Counted from the stretch's first letter, positions 1 through 10,612 are shown. The stretch: DNA of 64,000 nucleotides from Gammaproteobacteria bacterium 45_16_T64 (GCA_002162955.1 MABD01000024.1:280618-344617); one strand, 5' to 3'. Program-made: numbers and translations. Notes: a model not told the origin generated them from the letters alone.

Positions 1-689
1 AACGTAAGTTGCTCAATACGTTTCTCAAATGTGCCTTTAATAACTCGATTAACATAGATCCCAGGAGTATGGATATGGTTTGGATCGAGTTCGCCTGGTT
101 CAACAATTTCTTCAACTTCGACAACGGTGATTTTTCCGGCTGTTGCCGCCATGGGATTAAAGTTCATTGCTGTTTTACGGAATATTAGGTTACCCATAGT
201 GTCGGCTTTCCACGCTTTTACTAATGCAAAGTCCGCCGTGAGGGATTCTTCTAACACATACATTTTTCCGTTATATTCTCGTGTTTCTTTACCCTCGGCA
301 ATAGGGGTTCCATAGCCAGTTGGGGTAAAGAATGCTGGAATGCCAGCACCACCTGCGCGCATCTTCTCCGCGAGTGTCCCTTGTGGTGTGAGTTCAACCT
401 CAAGCTCGCCAGAGAGTAATTGCTTCTCGAATAGGGCATTTTCACCGACATAGGATGCGATCATTTTTTTAATTTGCTTGTCTTCTAGAAGAAGACCCAA
501 ACCAAACCCGTCTACCCCAGCATTATTTGATATGCAGGTGAGACCATGAATGCCCATCGTTTTCATTTTCCCGATCAGGCCTTCCGGAATCCCACATAGA
601 CCAAAGCCACCGACCATTACCGTCATGTTATCGGTTAAGCCTTCCAGTGCTTCGTCATAATTTGATACAACTTTGTTAAAACCACCCAT
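1..689 (-). CDS. 3-oxoacid CoA-transferase subunit A, partial (cut by left edge)
   Basis: Reading the minus strand from an ATG at 689, preceded by AGAGGAGAG, gives a protein opening [18 protein letters not shown] and then [13 protein letters not shown], the glycine-rich signature of the alpha subunit of SCOT/AtoDA-type CoA transferases. The family moves CoA between succinyl-CoA or an acyl-CoA and acetoacetate. About 229 codons are present and the family is about 230-235 residues, so only the last few residues are lost. It lies 33 bp downstream of liuD. Leucine breakdown ends in acetoacetate, so a CoA transferase here plausibly activates that product; this role is inferred. The beta subunit would lie beyond the window. 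Confidence 0.88.
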   Translation of the reverse strand, partial: MGGFNKVVSNYDEALEGLTDNMTVMVGGFGLCGIPEGLIGKMKTMGIHGLTCISNNAGVDGFGLGLLLEDKQIKKMIASYVGENALFEKQLLSGELEVELTPQGTLAEKMRAGGAGIPAFFTPTGYGTPIAEGKETREYNGKMYVLEESLTADFALVKAWKADTMGNLIFRKTAMNFNPMAATAGKITVVEVEEIVEPGELDPNHIHTPGIYVNRVIKGTFEKRIEQLT

Positions 690-721
690 GATTTCTCTCC
701 TCTAATTCAACATAGCAGCGT

Positions 722-2734
722 TTATTCTTCATCTTCTGCTTCAAAAGCGAGCAGTGGTGCACCATCATCAATAAGGTCGCCAGGCGAATAAAATACTTCG
801 CTAATAATCCCCGCTGCTGGGGCTCGGATGGTATGTTCCATCTTCATCGCTTCTAATATGGCGAGAGGTTGATCAAGCTCTACTGACTCACCAGTCTTTA
901 CGAACACGTCGACAATACGCCCGTTCATAGGTGCGGTCAATTGCCCATTATTGTCATCGTCACCGGATGCGTACTCTGCTGAGTATGCGGTTACCTTATA
1001 GGCCTTACCTTGAATGAATAGGGTTATGAGTGATTCGACTTGATTGACATAGAGTTGTTGGGCCTGCTCTGTAATGACGGTGAGCTTGTCTCCATCGAGG
1101 TAGGCTTCGCAATTTATTGTTGTGTCATTGCAGCTAGCGGTGATTGTATTAGCGTTAAACGCGAGCGAAACATGGTTAATTTCATCTTCGAAGGTGAATC
1201 GAAAGCTGCGGTTTGCGGTGCTGTTCATCGTCCAGCCTTGCACGTTTGACCAGGGCGATTGTTGGTCTAGTGCGACATTACTGGCGTTGCTGAGACCCGA
1301 TTGCAAATGCTGATACAGCGCAGCATAAATAAAGTGAATGTCATTTATCGGCTTATCAAGTGCGAGTAACGATTCGTTATGGTGCTCGATAAAATGGGTG
1401 CTTAGTTTACCGTTGATAAAATCCGCATTGCTATTGATGTTGCTTAAGAATTCGGTGTTGGTATTTACACCATCAACACAGTATTCCTGAAGTGCTTTAT
1501 CCATCCGGTGAATTGCACCGCTGCGGGTTTTATCCCAGACAATAAGCTTGGCAATCATGGGGTCATAATAGACGCTGACTTCATCGCCTTGTACTACGCC
1601 GGAGTCTATACGAACGTGATCATTCTCTTCCGGGGTTCGCAGATATTGAATCTTACCCGTTGAGGGCAAAAATTCATTTTCAGGCGTTTCAGCGTAAATA
1701 CGTACTTCAATGGCGTGGCCATTTCGGGTTAGCTCTGATTGTTCGCAGGGAAGAGGGTGGCCTTCTGCTGCGCGAATTTGCCATTCAACGAGGTCTTGTC
1801 CGGTGATTTTCTCAGTGACAGGGTGCTCTACTTGCAAGCGGGTATTCATCTCCATGAAATAGAAGCTACCGTCTGCATCCATTAGGAATTCGAACGTACC
1901 TGCACCAACGTAATTGATAGACTTAGCTGCGCGCACTGCAGTGTCGCCCATGGTTTTTCGTAGCTCTTCAGAGAGTCCTGGTGCAGGAGCTTCCTCGATG
2001 ACTTTTTGATGGCGGCGCTGAATAGAACAATCTCGCTCGAATAGATATACGCCGTTACCTAGTTGGTCACAAAATACCTGGATTTCAACATGACGTGGTT
2101 CATTAATATATTTTTCGATCAGCATGAAGTCGTCGCCGAAAGACGCAATGGCTTCACGTTTACAAGAATCCAAGTTTTCCTGGAATTCTTCGGCGGATTC
2201 CACTAATCGCATGCCTTTACCGCCGCCACCAAGAGCGGCTTTGAGTAGTACGGGAAAGCCAATTTTTTTGGCTTCCTCTAGCAATCGGGCATCGCTTTGG
2301 TCTTCTTCGTGATATCCAGGAACCAGGGGTACTTCTGCTTTTTCCATGATATCTTTAGCGGCGGCTTTTGAACCCATCGCGTCGATAGCAGACGTTGGAG
2401 GTCCGATAAAGATGATACCGTTTTCATCACATGTACGTGCAAAGTTACTGTTCTCGGAAAGAAAACCATAGCCAGGGTGAATGGCGTTGGCACCAGTACG
2501 CTTGGCAGCAGCAATGATTTTGTCTGCACACAAGTAGCTTTCTGCAGCAGGCGATGGTCCGATATAGACGGCCTCGTCAGCAAGAGAAACGTGCTGAGAG
2601 GTTTTATCCGCGTCGGAATAGAGTGCAACGCTATCGATATCGAGTTTTTTCAGTGTACGAATAATTCGACAGGCGATTTCGCCACGGTTGGCGATCAATA
2701 CTTTTTTAATTGGGGTAACGTTTACTTGTGTCAT
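722..2734 (-). CDS. liuD: Methylcrotonyl-CoA carboxylase, biotin-containing alpha subunit
   Basis: About 670 residues. An N-terminal biotin carboxylase (KVLIANRGEIACRIIRTLKK, ATP-grasp loop ALGGGGKGM near residue 170, substrate-loop EMNTRLQVEHPVTE) is followed by a C-terminal biotinyl domain with EAMKMEH, whose lysine carries biotin. It carboxylates biotin with bicarbonate and ATP for the beta subunit, which makes 3-methylglutaconyl-CoA in leucine catabolism. The frame stays open to a TTG at 2755, but that overlaps the stop of the gene upstream. The ATG at 2734, with AAGAG before it, gives the usual family N-terminus. Position between liuC and a CoA transferase separates it from acetyl- or propionyl-CoA carboxylases. 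Confidence 0.93.
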   Translation of the reverse strand: MTQVNVTPIKKVLIANRGEIACRIIRTLKKLDIDSVALYSDADKTSQHVSLADEAVYIGPSPAAESYLCADKIIAAAKRTGANAIHPGYGFLSENSNFARTCDENGIIFIGPPTSAIDAMGSKAAAKDIMEKAEVPLVPGYHEEDQSDARLLEEAKKIGFPVLLKAALGGGGKGMRLVESAEEFQENLDSCKREAIASFGDDFMLIEKYINEPRHVEIQVFCDQLGNGVYLFERDCSIQRRHQKVIEEAPAPGLSEELRKTMGDTAVRAAKSINYVGAGTFEFLMDADGSFYFMEMNTRLQVEHPVTEKITGQDLVEWQIRAAEGHPLPCEQSELTRNGHAIEVRIYAETPENEFLPSTGKIQYLRTPEENDHVRIDSGVVQGDEVSVYYDPMIAKLIVWDKTRSGAIHRMDKALQEYCVDGVNTNTEFLSNINSNADFINGKLSTHFIEHHNESLLALDKPINDIHFIYAALYQHLQSGLSNASNVALDQQSPWSNVQGWTMNSTANRSFRFTFEDEINHVSLAFNANTITASCNDTTINCEAYLDGDKLTVITEQAQQLYVNQVESLITLFIQGKAYKVTAYSAEYASGDDDNNGQLTAPMNGRIVDVFVKTGESVELDQPLAILEAMKMEHTIRAPAAGIISEVFYSPGDLIDDGAPLLAFEAEDEE

Positions 2735-2739
2735 GACGA

Positions 2740-3564
2740 TTAACTCTTGTTCCAATTAGCGGGGCGTTTTTCAAGAAAGGCACTAAGCCCTTCTTGGCCT
2801 TCGGCGGATACTCGGATTTTTGCGATCAGGTCAGTGGTGTAATTGATCGTGTCAGTGTTAATAGGGTGCTCTGATACATACTGCGCAAGCGTTTTGGCTT
2901 CGGCAACCGCCTGTGGACCGTTGGCAATAAGCGTGTTTGCGATGCTATCGACCGTTTCATCTAGAAGGTCGGCCGAAACCACCTCATGCAATAATCCCAA
3001 TTGTAAGGCTTTATCGGCGGAAAACTGCTCAGCGGTAATGAAATAACGTTGTGCAGCTCTGGCTCCGATCGCTTTAGAGACATAAGGGCTAATGACGGCA
3101 GGCACCAATCCGATCTTAACTTCACTTAAGCAAAATCGTGCTTTATCGGTAGCGATTGCGATATCACAGCAGGCGATAAGGCCTAACGCACCACCAAAGG
3201 ATGCGCCCTGTGTACGAGCAATAACCGGTTTTGGCGATAGATAGATTACGCTCATCAGGCGAGCGAGTTCAGCAGCATCTCGTTTGTTTTCCTCAAGATT
3301 GAGCTGAGCCATGCTCTTCATCCAATTGAGATCGGCTCCGGCTGAGAAATTCTTGCCTTCTGATTGCAGAATAATAACGCGAACGTCATCATTCTCATTA
3401 GCCGATTCAAATGCCGATATCAGTAACGCAATGACATGGTCATTAAAGGCGTTATGTAGGGCCGGACGATTAATACAGATTCTAAATACACCACTACTGT
3501 CTAGGTGGGTGACGAGTTCGTCTGTAGAGCTATTAATAAAGTCTTGTAGGGTTGAGTGAGTCAT
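2740..3564 (-). CDS. liuC: Methylglutaconyl-CoA hydratase (enoyl-CoA hydratase family)
   Basis: Crotonase-fold protein of about 274 residues. GKNFSAGADLNWM and GASFGGALGLIACCDIAIA form the CoA pocket and oxyanion hole. Family and operon position indicate hydration of 3-methylglutaconyl-CoA to HMG-CoA. An in-frame ATG at 3576 overlaps the liuB stop codon, but GGGAG lies five bases before the ATG at 3564, so I take 3564 as the start. The tight junction with liuB suggests translational coupling. Substrate assignment rests on the neighbours; the fold itself only gives a crotonase. Confidence 0.9.
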   Translation of the reverse strand: MTHSTLQDFINSSTDELVTHLDSSGVFRICINRPALHNAFNDHVIALLISAFESANENDDVRVIILQSEGKNFSAGADLNWMKSMAQLNLEENKRDAAELARLMSVIYLSPKPVIARTQGASFGGALGLIACCDIAIATDKARFCLSEVKIGLVPAVISPYVSKAIGARAAQRYFITAEQFSADKALQLGLLHEVVSADLLDETVDSIANTLIANGPQAVAEAKTLAQYVSEHPINTDTINYTTDLIAKIRVSAEGQEGLSAFLEKRPANWNKS

Positions 3565-3575
3565 GTTGGCTCCCA

Positions 3576-5183
3576 TTACATCCTAAACAAGCCGAAGCGT
3601 GTCTCTTCAATCGGTTGGTTTAGTGACGCTGAAATGGATAATCCCAATATATTACGTGTTTGTGCAGGATCAATAACACCATCATCCCAAAGTCGTGCGC
3701 TAGCGTAATAGGGGTGACCTTGTTTATCATAGGTGTCGATAATGGGCTGCTTAAACTCAGACTCTTCGGCATCGGTCCAGCTATCGCCAGTACGGGCCAT
3801 ATTGTCTTTCTTTATTTGTGATAAAACCCCAGCAGCTTGTTCACCACCCATGACGGATATACGTGCGTTTGGCCACATAAACATAAAGCGTGGATCGTAA
3901 GCACGTCCGCACATACCGTAGTTTCCTGCACCAAAGCTACCACCGATAATAACGGTGAATTTAGGTACTTTAGCAGTAGCAACAGCCGTTACCATTTTTG
4001 CACCATGTTTTGCGATACCGCCTGCTTCATATTTCTGGCCAACCATAAAGCCAGTAATGTTTTGCAAAAATACAAGCGGGATTTTTCGTTGTGCACATAG
4101 CTCAATGAAGTGAGCACCTTTTTGTGCAGATTCTGAGAATAGGATTCCGTTATTGGCAACGATGCCGACAGGATATCCATAGATACGGGCAAAACCACAA
4201 ACTAAAGTCGTACCGTATAAGGCTTTAAATTCATCAAACTCAGAATTGTCGACGGTACGAGCAATGACTTCTCTAACGTCATAGGGCGTTTTTAGATCAG
4301 AGGGTACTACGCCATAAATTTCTTCGGTAGGGTAGTGGGGTTCTACGGGTTCGGTAACATCAAAATCTAAGTGTTTTTTGCGGTTAAGACGGCTGATGCA
4401 ATTACGTGCAATTTGTAGTGCGTGTTCGTCATTCTCTGCATAGTAATCAGATACACCGGATGTCTTACAATGGACATCTGCGCCACCAAGATCTTCGGCC
4501 GAGACTTCTTCACCTGTTGCAGCTTTTACTAACGGTGGCCCGGCGAGGAAAATTGTACCTTGCTGTTTAACAATAATACTCTCATCGGCCATTGCGGGTA
4601 CGTAAGCTCCGCCTGCGGTACATGAACCCATCACCACTGCAATTTGTGGGATATTTTTTGCGGACATATTAGCTTGATTAAAGAAGATTCGACCAAAGTG
4701 CTCTTTGTCGGGGAATACATCATCTTGGCGAGGAAGGTTTGCGCCGCCGGAGTCCACCAGGTACACGCAGGGCAAGTTATTTTCTTCCGCAATTGTTTGC
4801 GCCCGTAGATGTTTCTTAACACTTAAGGGATAGTAACTTCCACCTTTTACTGTCGCATCGTTGGCAACAATCATGCACTCTTGCCCAGATACTCGGCCAA
4901 TACCACAGATTATGCCCGCCGCCGGTACGTTTTCTCCATACACATCGTGAGCCGCTAGCTGAGAGATTTCTAAAAATGGAGAGCCGGGATCTAGCAGATG
5001 TTTTACGCGGTCTCTTGGTAACAACTTACCACGTGCAAGGTGACGCTGTTGGGCTTTCTCGCCGCCGCCTTGAGTGATGGCTTGAACGGTCTCTTGCAGG
5101 TCAGATACAAGAGATTGCATGGCTTCCACATTACTATTAAATGCTTCGCTATTAGGGTTGGCTTTAGACTTGATTTGAGGCAT
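3576..5183 (-). CDS. liuB: Methylcrotonyl-CoA carboxylase, carboxyltransferase beta subunit
   Basis: 535 residues, the normal length for this subunit. It has the two-part carboxyltransferase fold: an N-terminal half with [17 protein letters not shown] and a C-terminal half with [20 protein letters not shown] and [18 protein letters not shown], both characteristic of MCC beta rather than propionyl-CoA carboxylase beta. It transfers the carboxyl group from biotin on LiuD to 3-methylcrotonyl-CoA. It lies between liuA and liuC in a single-strand operon. The start ATG at 5183 is preceded by GAAGGAAATC on the minus strand. Confidence 0.94.
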   Translation of the reverse strand: MPQIKSKANPNSEAFNSNVEAMQSLVSDLQETVQAITQGGGEKAQQRHLARGKLLPRDRVKHLLDPGSPFLEISQLAAHDVYGENVPAAGIICGIGRVSGQECMIVANDATVKGGSYYPLSVKKHLRAQTIAEENNLPCVYLVDSGGANLPRQDDVFPDKEHFGRIFFNQANMSAKNIPQIAVVMGSCTAGGAYVPAMADESIIVKQQGTIFLAGPPLVKAATGEEVSAEDLGGADVHCKTSGVSDYYAENDEHALQIARNCISRLNRKKHLDFDVTEPVEPHYPTEEIYGVVPSDLKTPYDVREVIARTVDNSEFDEFKALYGTTLVCGFARIYGYPVGIVANNGILFSESAQKGAHFIELCAQRKIPLVFLQNITGFMVGQKYEAGGIAKHGAKMVTAVATAKVPKFTVIIGGSFGAGNYGMCGRAYDPRFMFMWPNARISVMGGEQAAGVLSQIKKDNMARTGDSWTDAEESEFKQPIIDTYDKQGHPYYASARLWDDGVIDPAQTRNILGLSISASLNQPIEETRFGLFRM

Positions 5184-5233
5184 TGATGATTTCCTTCGAC
5201 GTAATTTGTTTGCTCGGGTGTTGGGCGTATCTC

Positions 5234-6400
5234 TTAGGTTTCGTTAAAGAGTTCACGACCGATGAGCATGCGGCGAATTTCTGAGGTGCCCGCGCCAATT
5301 TCATAAAGTTTGGCATCTCGTAATAGGCGTCCGGTAGGGTATTCATTGATATAGCCATTGCCGCCAAGGGTTTGAATCGCTTCAAGGGCGAGCTTAGTCG
5401 CATTTTCTGCGGTATAGAGGATAACTGCGGCAGCATCTTTGCGGGTGGTTTCTTGACGGTCACAGGCTTTGGCAACAGAATATAAGTAAGCTCGGCTGGC
5501 ATTGGTGAGCGTGTACATGTCTGCGATCTTTCCTTGCATCAATTGGAATTCACCAATGGATTTACCAAACTGCTTACGGTCATGAATGTAGGGTACAACA
5601 ATATCCATACAGGCAAGCATGATCCCAGTTGGGCCGCCAGACAGTACAACGCGTTCATAATCGAGCCCACTCATGAGGACTTTTACGCCTTCGTTTAGTT
5701 TCCCAAGAATGTTCTCTTCAGGAACTTCAACATCCTGAAATACTAACTCACAGGTGTTTGAACCACGCATCCCTAGTTTGTCGAGCTTTTGTGCTTGAGT
5801 GAAGCCAGCGAAAGAGCGTTCGACGATAAAAGCCGTCATTCCGTGCGCGCCTTTTTCGATATCGGTCTTCGCATAAATAACGTAAGTGTCAGCGTCAGGG
5901 CCGTTGGTGATCCACATCTTGTTACCGTTAAGAATGTAACGATCGCCTTTCTTGTCGGCGCGCAGCTTCATACTGACAACGTCAGAACCTGCATTGGGCT
6001 CGCTCATTGCTAAAGCCCCGACGTGCTCACCACTGACAAGCTTCGGTAGGTACTTTTCCTTTTGAGCCTGGGTTCCCTTGCGAGTAATCTGGTTAACACA
6101 CAGATTGGAATGAGCGCCATAACTTAAACCGACGGATGCGGAGGCGCGGCTGATTTCTTCCATCGCGACTACATGCGCGAGATATCCTAGATCGGAACCA
6201 CCAAATTCTTCTGGTACAGTGATGCCGAGTAACCCCATGTCACCGAACTTCTTCCATAAATCACTGGGAAATAGATTATCCTTATCAATATCTGAAGCTC
6301 GAGGCGCTATCTCTGCCTGGGCAAAACGGTTGACGCTATCGCGTAGGGCGTCATTGGTTTCGCCTAGGTCAAAATTGAGAGAAGAGTATAAAGTTGTCAT
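5234..6400 (-). CDS. liuA: Isovaleryl-CoA dehydrogenase
   Basis: 388 residues with the full acyl-CoA dehydrogenase fold: [11 protein letters not shown] (FAD/substrate region), [17 protein letters not shown], and a C-terminal block [20 protein letters not shown] then [14 protein letters not shown]. The glutamate of [13 protein letters not shown] lies where isovaleryl-CoA dehydrogenases carry their catalytic base, unlike most acyl-CoA dehydrogenases. It is the first oxidative step after isovaleryl-CoA, passing electrons to ETF. It sits 50 bp downstream of liuR and 50 bp upstream of liuB, consistent with one transcript. Confidence 0.95.
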   Translation of the reverse strand: MTTLYSSLNFDLGETNDALRDSVNRFAQAEIAPRASDIDKDNLFPSDLWKKFGDMGLLGITVPEEFGGSDLGYLAHVVAMEEISRASASVGLSYGAHSNLCVNQITRKGTQAQKEKYLPKLVSGEHVGALAMSEPNAGSDVVSMKLRADKKGDRYILNGNKMWITNGPDADTYVIYAKTDIEKGAHGMTAFIVERSFAGFTQAQKLDKLGMRGSNTCELVFQDVEVPEENILGKLNEGVKVLMSGLDYERVVLSGGPTGIMLACMDIVVPYIHDRKQFGKSIGEFQLMQGKIADMYTLTNASRAYLYSVAKACDRQETTRKDAAAVILYTAENATKLALEAIQTLGGNGYINEYPTGRLLRDAKLYEIGAGTSEIRRMLIGRELFNET

Positions 6401-6450
6401 ATTGATAATCTCGAAGTGTGTATAGGGTTATTTCTTGAATGTACTAATGC

Positions 6451-6852
6451 TTAGACGGTATTTTCTTTGATGTTTCTGAGTGCGTTAAGGCAGCGATCGC
6501 GTGCTGCCTGTAGCTCGACTTCCATCTCTTCAATGTCCAGTTTTTGCTGTGAAAGCAGGGCATCCTTTTCGTCCAGTGTGGCTAGCATTGTATGTAGCTG
6601 GTCTTCATTGTTTTCGCCGGTTTGATACATATCAAAGAGTTTCTGGCTCTCGGACAGGGTAAATCCGATACGTTTGCCCCGTAGAGTCAATTTAAGAAGC
6701 ACTCGATCTCTAGGGCTGTAGATTCGCTTTTGCCCTTCCCGGGTTGGGCTTAGGATGCCTTTGTCTTCGTAGAACCTGATTGCGCGGGTGGTGACATCAA
6801 ACTCTTTTGCAAGCTCGCTAATCGTGAAGGTTTTAAGGTCAATGTTAGGCAT
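6451..6852 (-). CDS. liuR: MerR-family regulator of the liu operon
   Basis: About 133 residues. The N-terminal MerR helix-turn-helix reads FTISELAKEFDVTTRAIRFYEDKG, followed by a C-terminal coiled coil (EKDALLSQQKLDIEEMEVEL). The frame stays open to 7020, but the first 56 residues of that longer reading are low-complexity, do not resemble any MerR protein and run across the operator at 6930-6945. The ATG at 6852 gives the canonical MerR N-terminus. LiuR proteins repress branched-chain degradation genes; the effector is not visible here. It is first in the liu operon and divergent from the MMPL exporter gene at 7314. Confidence 0.88.
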   Translation of the reverse strand: MPNIDLKTFTISELAKEFDVTTRAIRFYEDKGILSPTREGQKRIYSPRDRVLLKLTLRGKRIGFTLSESQKLFDMYQTGENNEDQLHTMLATLDEKDALLSQQKLDIEEMEVELQAARDRCLNALRNIKENTV

Positions 6853-6929
6853 TCGTGATTCCGGTGTGTATGTGCGGCTAAATGGCTTTGGCCGCGTATG
6901 AGCTGAATGTTCAGTCATACTACCCAAGG

Positions 6930-6945
6930 TTGACGTTAACGTAAA
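6930..6945. promoter_or_regulatory. Probable LiuR operator
   Basis: TTGACGTTAACGTAAA is a 16-bp palindrome with one mismatched pair, 78 bp upstream of the chosen liuR start. It resembles the TTTACGTTAACGTAAA-type sites known for LiuR in Gammaproteobacteria. On the minus strand a TAGTAT hexamer lies 17 bp after TTTACG, so the palindrome would overlap the core promoter, as usual for MerR regulators. The rest of 6853-7313, between liuR and the exporter gene, shows no gene. Confidence 0.75.
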
Positions 6946-7313
6946 GGTAAGGTTGTGTGGGAGGGCTTGTTTTGTGAGGTAAACTGATTGTCTAACCTGT
7001 GAAACACTTTGTTTAATCAATGCTTGTGGAATTGCGCCATCCCTCTATTGATCTGTCGTACGCAGCTCTTTACAGTGGGGCACAGACGTTCCATATTGGA
7101 TCGCTATATTTGGGGCGATTTTTGATAATAGTACTGAAATAGCTGCTTTGCAGGGTTTAAGCATAATTATTTCGGGTTATTTACAATAGGGATGGTGAAA
7201 AGTACAAAGGACGTGGCCATAACAGCAATCCTCCAATCGAGCGAGCGGGGATATTGCCAATAAAGACAGTGAATAATCAGTAAGTGTTGTAAGGAGAGTT
7301 TTTTGAGGGTTCT

Positions 7314-9659
7314 ATGCTAAATAGATTCTACGATTGGGTTGTTGATAGGCCTTTTATAGCAGTACTGTTGTGCCTTGTCATTGCAGGTGCTGCAGCGTAT
7401 GGCATTACCGGTTTTAAGATGGATAACAATTCCAGAGCCTTTTTCGGTGACGGAAACCCTGACCTTGAACGGCTGCTTGATATAGAAGCAAAGTATGGTG
7501 TTCGTGATACTGTACTTTTTATTGTGCATCCGAAAGATGACAATATTTTTACACCAGAAACGCTCTCATTGTTGGAAACGTTAACGGAACGTGCATGGCA
7601 AATGCCAAAGAGTGTACGAGTTAATTCACTCACCAACTTTCAGCATACGCAAGTTGATGGAGACGATCTATACACCGAATATTTGATTGAAAGTGCAATG
7701 ACTTTATCCGGGCCGGACCTTGCTCGAATACGAAGTATTGCACTCGCGGAGCCATCGTTGGTTCATTCAGTGGTATCTGAAAAAGGTCATGTCGCGGTTG
7801 TTGTCGTGAATGTTGTTCAGGACGAGCAAAAGAAATCGGCCCCGATGATTGCGCAATGGTCTCGAGATCTGCGTGATGAACTTAGGGAAAAGCATCCTGA
7901 AATCGAATTTCGTTTGTCCGGGTCAGTGATTTTTAGTGACGCAATGGGGACGGCGACCGCAGAAGGTATAGAGACGTTCTTTCCGTTATCAATGGGGGCT
8001 GCGATCCTTTGTTTGATTTTACTATTACGCAGCTTTTTAGCCATGTTTTTCACCATGACCATCGTGATTTTGTCAGTCATGGCAGCGATGGGTTTGGCGA
8101 CGACATTGGGTGTCGTGTTTTTGCCGATTACCAGTTATGCCCCGGCAATTATACTTACCATTGGTGTTGCTGATTGCGTTCATATACTGGTGAGCTTCCA
8201 ACAACAGATGCGTAGCAATGGTGGCGATAAACGGCGTTCAATCCTTGAGAGCGTACGTATTAATTTCCAACCGATATTTCTTACTAGCATCACCACAGGA
8301 ATTGGCTTTGTCTGTCTTAATGCGTCAGAGTCTCCACCTTTTAGAGATCTTGGAAATGTTGTCGTGATTGGCGTGGTGTTTGCGTGGTTCCTTTCAATTG
8401 TATTGTTACCGGCATTAATGATGATCTTTCCTGCGCCTAAACTGCCGTCAGGAGATGGTTGGTTGCAAAAACAGATGATGCGTTTCAGTGAATTTGTTAT
8501 TCGGCGTAAGAAAGGCTTGTTTTGGGGTGTTGGATTTTTGGTGTTCGGTACTGCTGCTTTCTTACCACTGAACAAATTTAATGATGTGTGGGTTGAGTAT
8601 TTCGATAAGAGTTACGATGTGCGTCGAGCGAGCGAGTTTCTTGCCGACGAAGTGACAGGCTTGCATCGGATTCAGTTCTCGCTGCCGGCAATAGATAAAG
8701 GTGGGGTGAGTGAGCCGGAGTATCTGGAAAAATTAAATGAGTTTAAAGAGTGGGCCGAGGCTCAGCCTGAAGTAGTGTACGCGTTAACGCTCAGTGATGT
8801 TGTTAAGCGACTTAACCGCAATATGAACGGTGGGGATGAAACGTTCTATAGGGTTCCGGATAGCCGTGCATTGGCATCACAGTATTTGCTTATGTATGAG
8901 ATGTCGCTGCCTTTTGGTTTGGGACTAGATGATGTCATGACAATGGACAAGGATGAGTCGAGTTTTCATTTGATCTTGGATAGGACATCATCCGATGGTG
9001 TATTGCAATTCTCTAAGAAAGCGGGGCGTTGGATTGAGGAAAACATGCCCGAGTACATGCATGCCAAACCTACCGGTCTTGATGTGTTATTTAGTCAATT
9101 AACGCGTCGTAACGTAATGAGCATGCTGAGCGGCACGTTAGGGGCGTTCCTGCTGATTTCTGCGATGATTGTGGTATCACTCCGGTCAGTGAGGTATGGC
9201 CTTATGAGCTTGCTTCCGAATATGATGCCTGCCGCTGTAGCTTTTGGTCTGTGGGGACTGACGATGGGCAATGTGGGGGTGTCGGTATCGATTGTTGCCT
9301 GTCTCACCATTGGGATTGTTGTGGATGACACGGTACATTTCTTGAGCAAGTATGTGAGAGCAAAACGGGAGCAAAATTTGAGTACAGAAGATGCTGTTCG
9401 TTATGCTTTCAGTACGGTGGGTGTGGCATTGATAACTACATCCATTGTGTTAGTCGCTAATTTTTCAGTTATTGCGTTTTCTAGCTTCTACCCAAGCAGT
9501 AATATGGGGACACTAACATCGTTAACCATCGTATTGGCATTAATTGTTGACCTCTTATTCTTTGCGCCTTTCTTGCTCTTGCTAGATGGAAGCAAAAGCA
9601 GTAAAACAAATACCGACAACAATATTGAGGAGAAAGACGATAACCTATTGCCAGCGTAG
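7314..9659 (+). CDS. MMPL/RND-superfamily exporter, copy 1
   Basis: 781 residues with duplicated RND architecture. A TM helix near residue 15 precedes a periplasmic domain to about 215, a TM bundle to about 370 with GVADCVHILVSFQQQ, a second periplasmic domain, and a second bundle with GIVVDDTVHFLSKYVRA. The acidic residues in the paired TM motifs fit proton coupling. It belongs to the short MMPL/HpnN-like branch of lipid or hydrophobe exporters. The next gene is a LolA-like periplasmic protein and then an outer-membrane-type protein, so lipid traffic to the outer membrane is a fair inference. An equal-length paralogue lies at 28461. GAGGG precedes the ATG. Confidence 0.9.
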   Translation: MLNRFYDWVVDRPFIAVLLCLVIAGAAAYGITGFKMDNNSRAFFGDGNPDLERLLDIEAKYGVRDTVLFIVHPKDDNIFTPETLSLLETLTERAWQMPKSVRVNSLTNFQHTQVDGDDLYTEYLIESAMTLSGPDLARIRSIALAEPSLVHSVVSEKGHVAVVVVNVVQDEQKKSAPMIAQWSRDLRDELREKHPEIEFRLSGSVIFSDAMGTATAEGIETFFPLSMGAAILCLILLLRSFLAMFFTMTIVILSVMAAMGLATTLGVVFLPITSYAPAIILTIGVADCVHILVSFQQQMRSNGGDKRRSILESVRINFQPIFLTSITTGIGFVCLNASESPPFRDLGNVVVIGVVFAWFLSIVLLPALMMIFPAPKLPSGDGWLQKQMMRFSEFVIRRKKGLFWGVGFLVFGTAAFLPLNKFNDVWVEYFDKSYDVRRASEFLADEVTGLHRIQFSLPAIDKGGVSEPEYLEKLNEFKEWAEAQPEVVYALTLSDVVKRLNRNMNGGDETFYRVPDSRALASQYLLMYEMSLPFGLGLDDVMTMDKDESSFHLILDRTSSDGVLQFSKKAGRWIEENMPEYMHAKPTGLDVLFSQLTRRNVMSMLSGTLGAFLLISAMIVVSLRSVRYGLMSLLPNMMPAAVAFGLWGLTMGNVGVSVSIVACLTIGIVVDDTVHFLSKYVRAKREQNLSTEDAVRYAFSTVGVALITTSIVLVANFSVIAFSSFYPSSNMGTLTSLTIVLALIVDLLFFAPFLLLLDGSKSSKTNTDNNIEEKDDNLLPA

Positions 9660-9757
9660 GTAGGGTGATAGGGGGGGGAAGTGAGTTCTAACTAAATATA
9701 GCCAATAATGTTAGTATTTGAGGCTGTGCTTATTACATCATGGAATATGGAGTAAAT

Positions 9758-10567
9758 ATGTTGAATAAAATGAAATTGAGATCATTGTGCTCGTCGTTAG
9801 TTGCAGCTGCATTGATCACATTGCCTGTTATTGGGCAGGCTGAAACGCCAGAAGCAAAAGGATTGGCAGTATTTGAGGAAGCGGATCGCCGCGGTGACGG
9901 GTATGTGGACAGCAAGTCAGGCATGTTGATGATCCTCAAAGATAAGCGCGGAAACACGAGTAAGCGGGAAATGCGTGTTAAAGGTCTAGAAGGCGGCGAC
10001 AAGGATGGTGATAAAACCTTGATGATCTTTGATACTCCTAAAGATCAAAAAGGCACTGCGTTGCTTACTTTTGCGCATACCAATAAAGATGATGATCAGT
10101 GGCTGTATTTGCCTGCACTGAAGCGTGTGAAGAAAATCGCATCTAAGAAAAAATCTGGCCCATTTATGGGTAGTGAGTTTTCTTTTGAAGATATCGGTGG
10201 AAGCGAAGTCGAAGAGTATGAGTACAAGTTCTTGCGAGATGAGACTGTCGATGGGAAGGACTTTTTTGTTGTAGAAAGCTATCCAAAAGATAAGTATTCT
10301 GGTTATACGCGTATAGTGTCGTGGATAGACAAGGAACATTATCGTACGTTTAAAGCTGAATTCTATGATCGTAAGAAGAGCCATCTAAAGACCTTGTCAG
10401 CAACGGGCTTTAAACTCTACAACGACAAATTCTGGCGTCCAGATATGTTAGAGATGATTAACCATCAAACAGGTAAGAGTACGGTACTCGAAAGTAAAGA
10501 CACCGTATTTATGTCCGGTTTGAAGAGCTCAGACTTTAATAAAAACAGTCTAAAACGAGCACGCTAA
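9758..10567 (+). CDS. LolA-like outer-membrane lipoprotein-sorting protein
   Basis: About 269 residues with a Sec signal peptide (MLNKMKLRSLCSSLVAAALI, probable cut after GQA). The mature part resembles the COG2834 LolA-like family: MLMILKDKRGNTSKREMRVK, then DDQWLYLPALKRVKKIASKK and GPFMGSEFSFEDIGG. The fold binds lipid acyl chains in the periplasm. The ATG at 9758 has GGAG six bases upstream; an ATG six codons earlier has no site and puts charged residues ahead of the signal. It lies 98 bp after the exporter and ahead of an outer-membrane protein, the usual context of this family. Confidence 0.85.
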   Translation: MLNKMKLRSLCSSLVAAALITLPVIGQAETPEAKGLAVFEEADRRGDGYVDSKSGMLMILKDKRGNTSKREMRVKGLEGGDKDGDKTLMIFDTPKDQKGTALLTFAHTNKDDDQWLYLPALKRVKKIASKKKSGPFMGSEFSFEDIGGSEVEEYEYKFLRDETVDGKDFFVVESYPKDKYSGYTRIVSWIDKEHYRTFKAEFYDRKKSHLKTLSATGFKLYNDKFWRPDMLEMINHQTGKSTVLESKDTVFMSGLKSSDFNKNSLKRAR

Positions 10568-10570
10568 ACC

Positions 10571-10612
10571 AAAAAAGCCATACTATCCTGATAAAGGTAG
10601 TGTGGCTTTTTT
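10571..10612 (+). terminator. Rho-independent terminator after the LolA-like gene
   Basis: AAAAAAGCCATACTATCC pairs with AGGTAGTGTGGCTTTTTT across a short loop, and the run of T follows directly. It starts 4 bp after the stop codon. The GTG at 10602 that opens the next reading frame lies inside this stem, which argues against that start. Confidence 0.85.

Noticed and set aside
2278..2628. Open frame inside liuD in another frame
   Set aside because: It is a shadow of the biotin carboxylase coding sequence with no start signal.
6853..7020. N-terminal extension of LiuR
   Set aside because: It covers the operator and has no MerR-like sequence; the ATG at 6852 gives the normal start.
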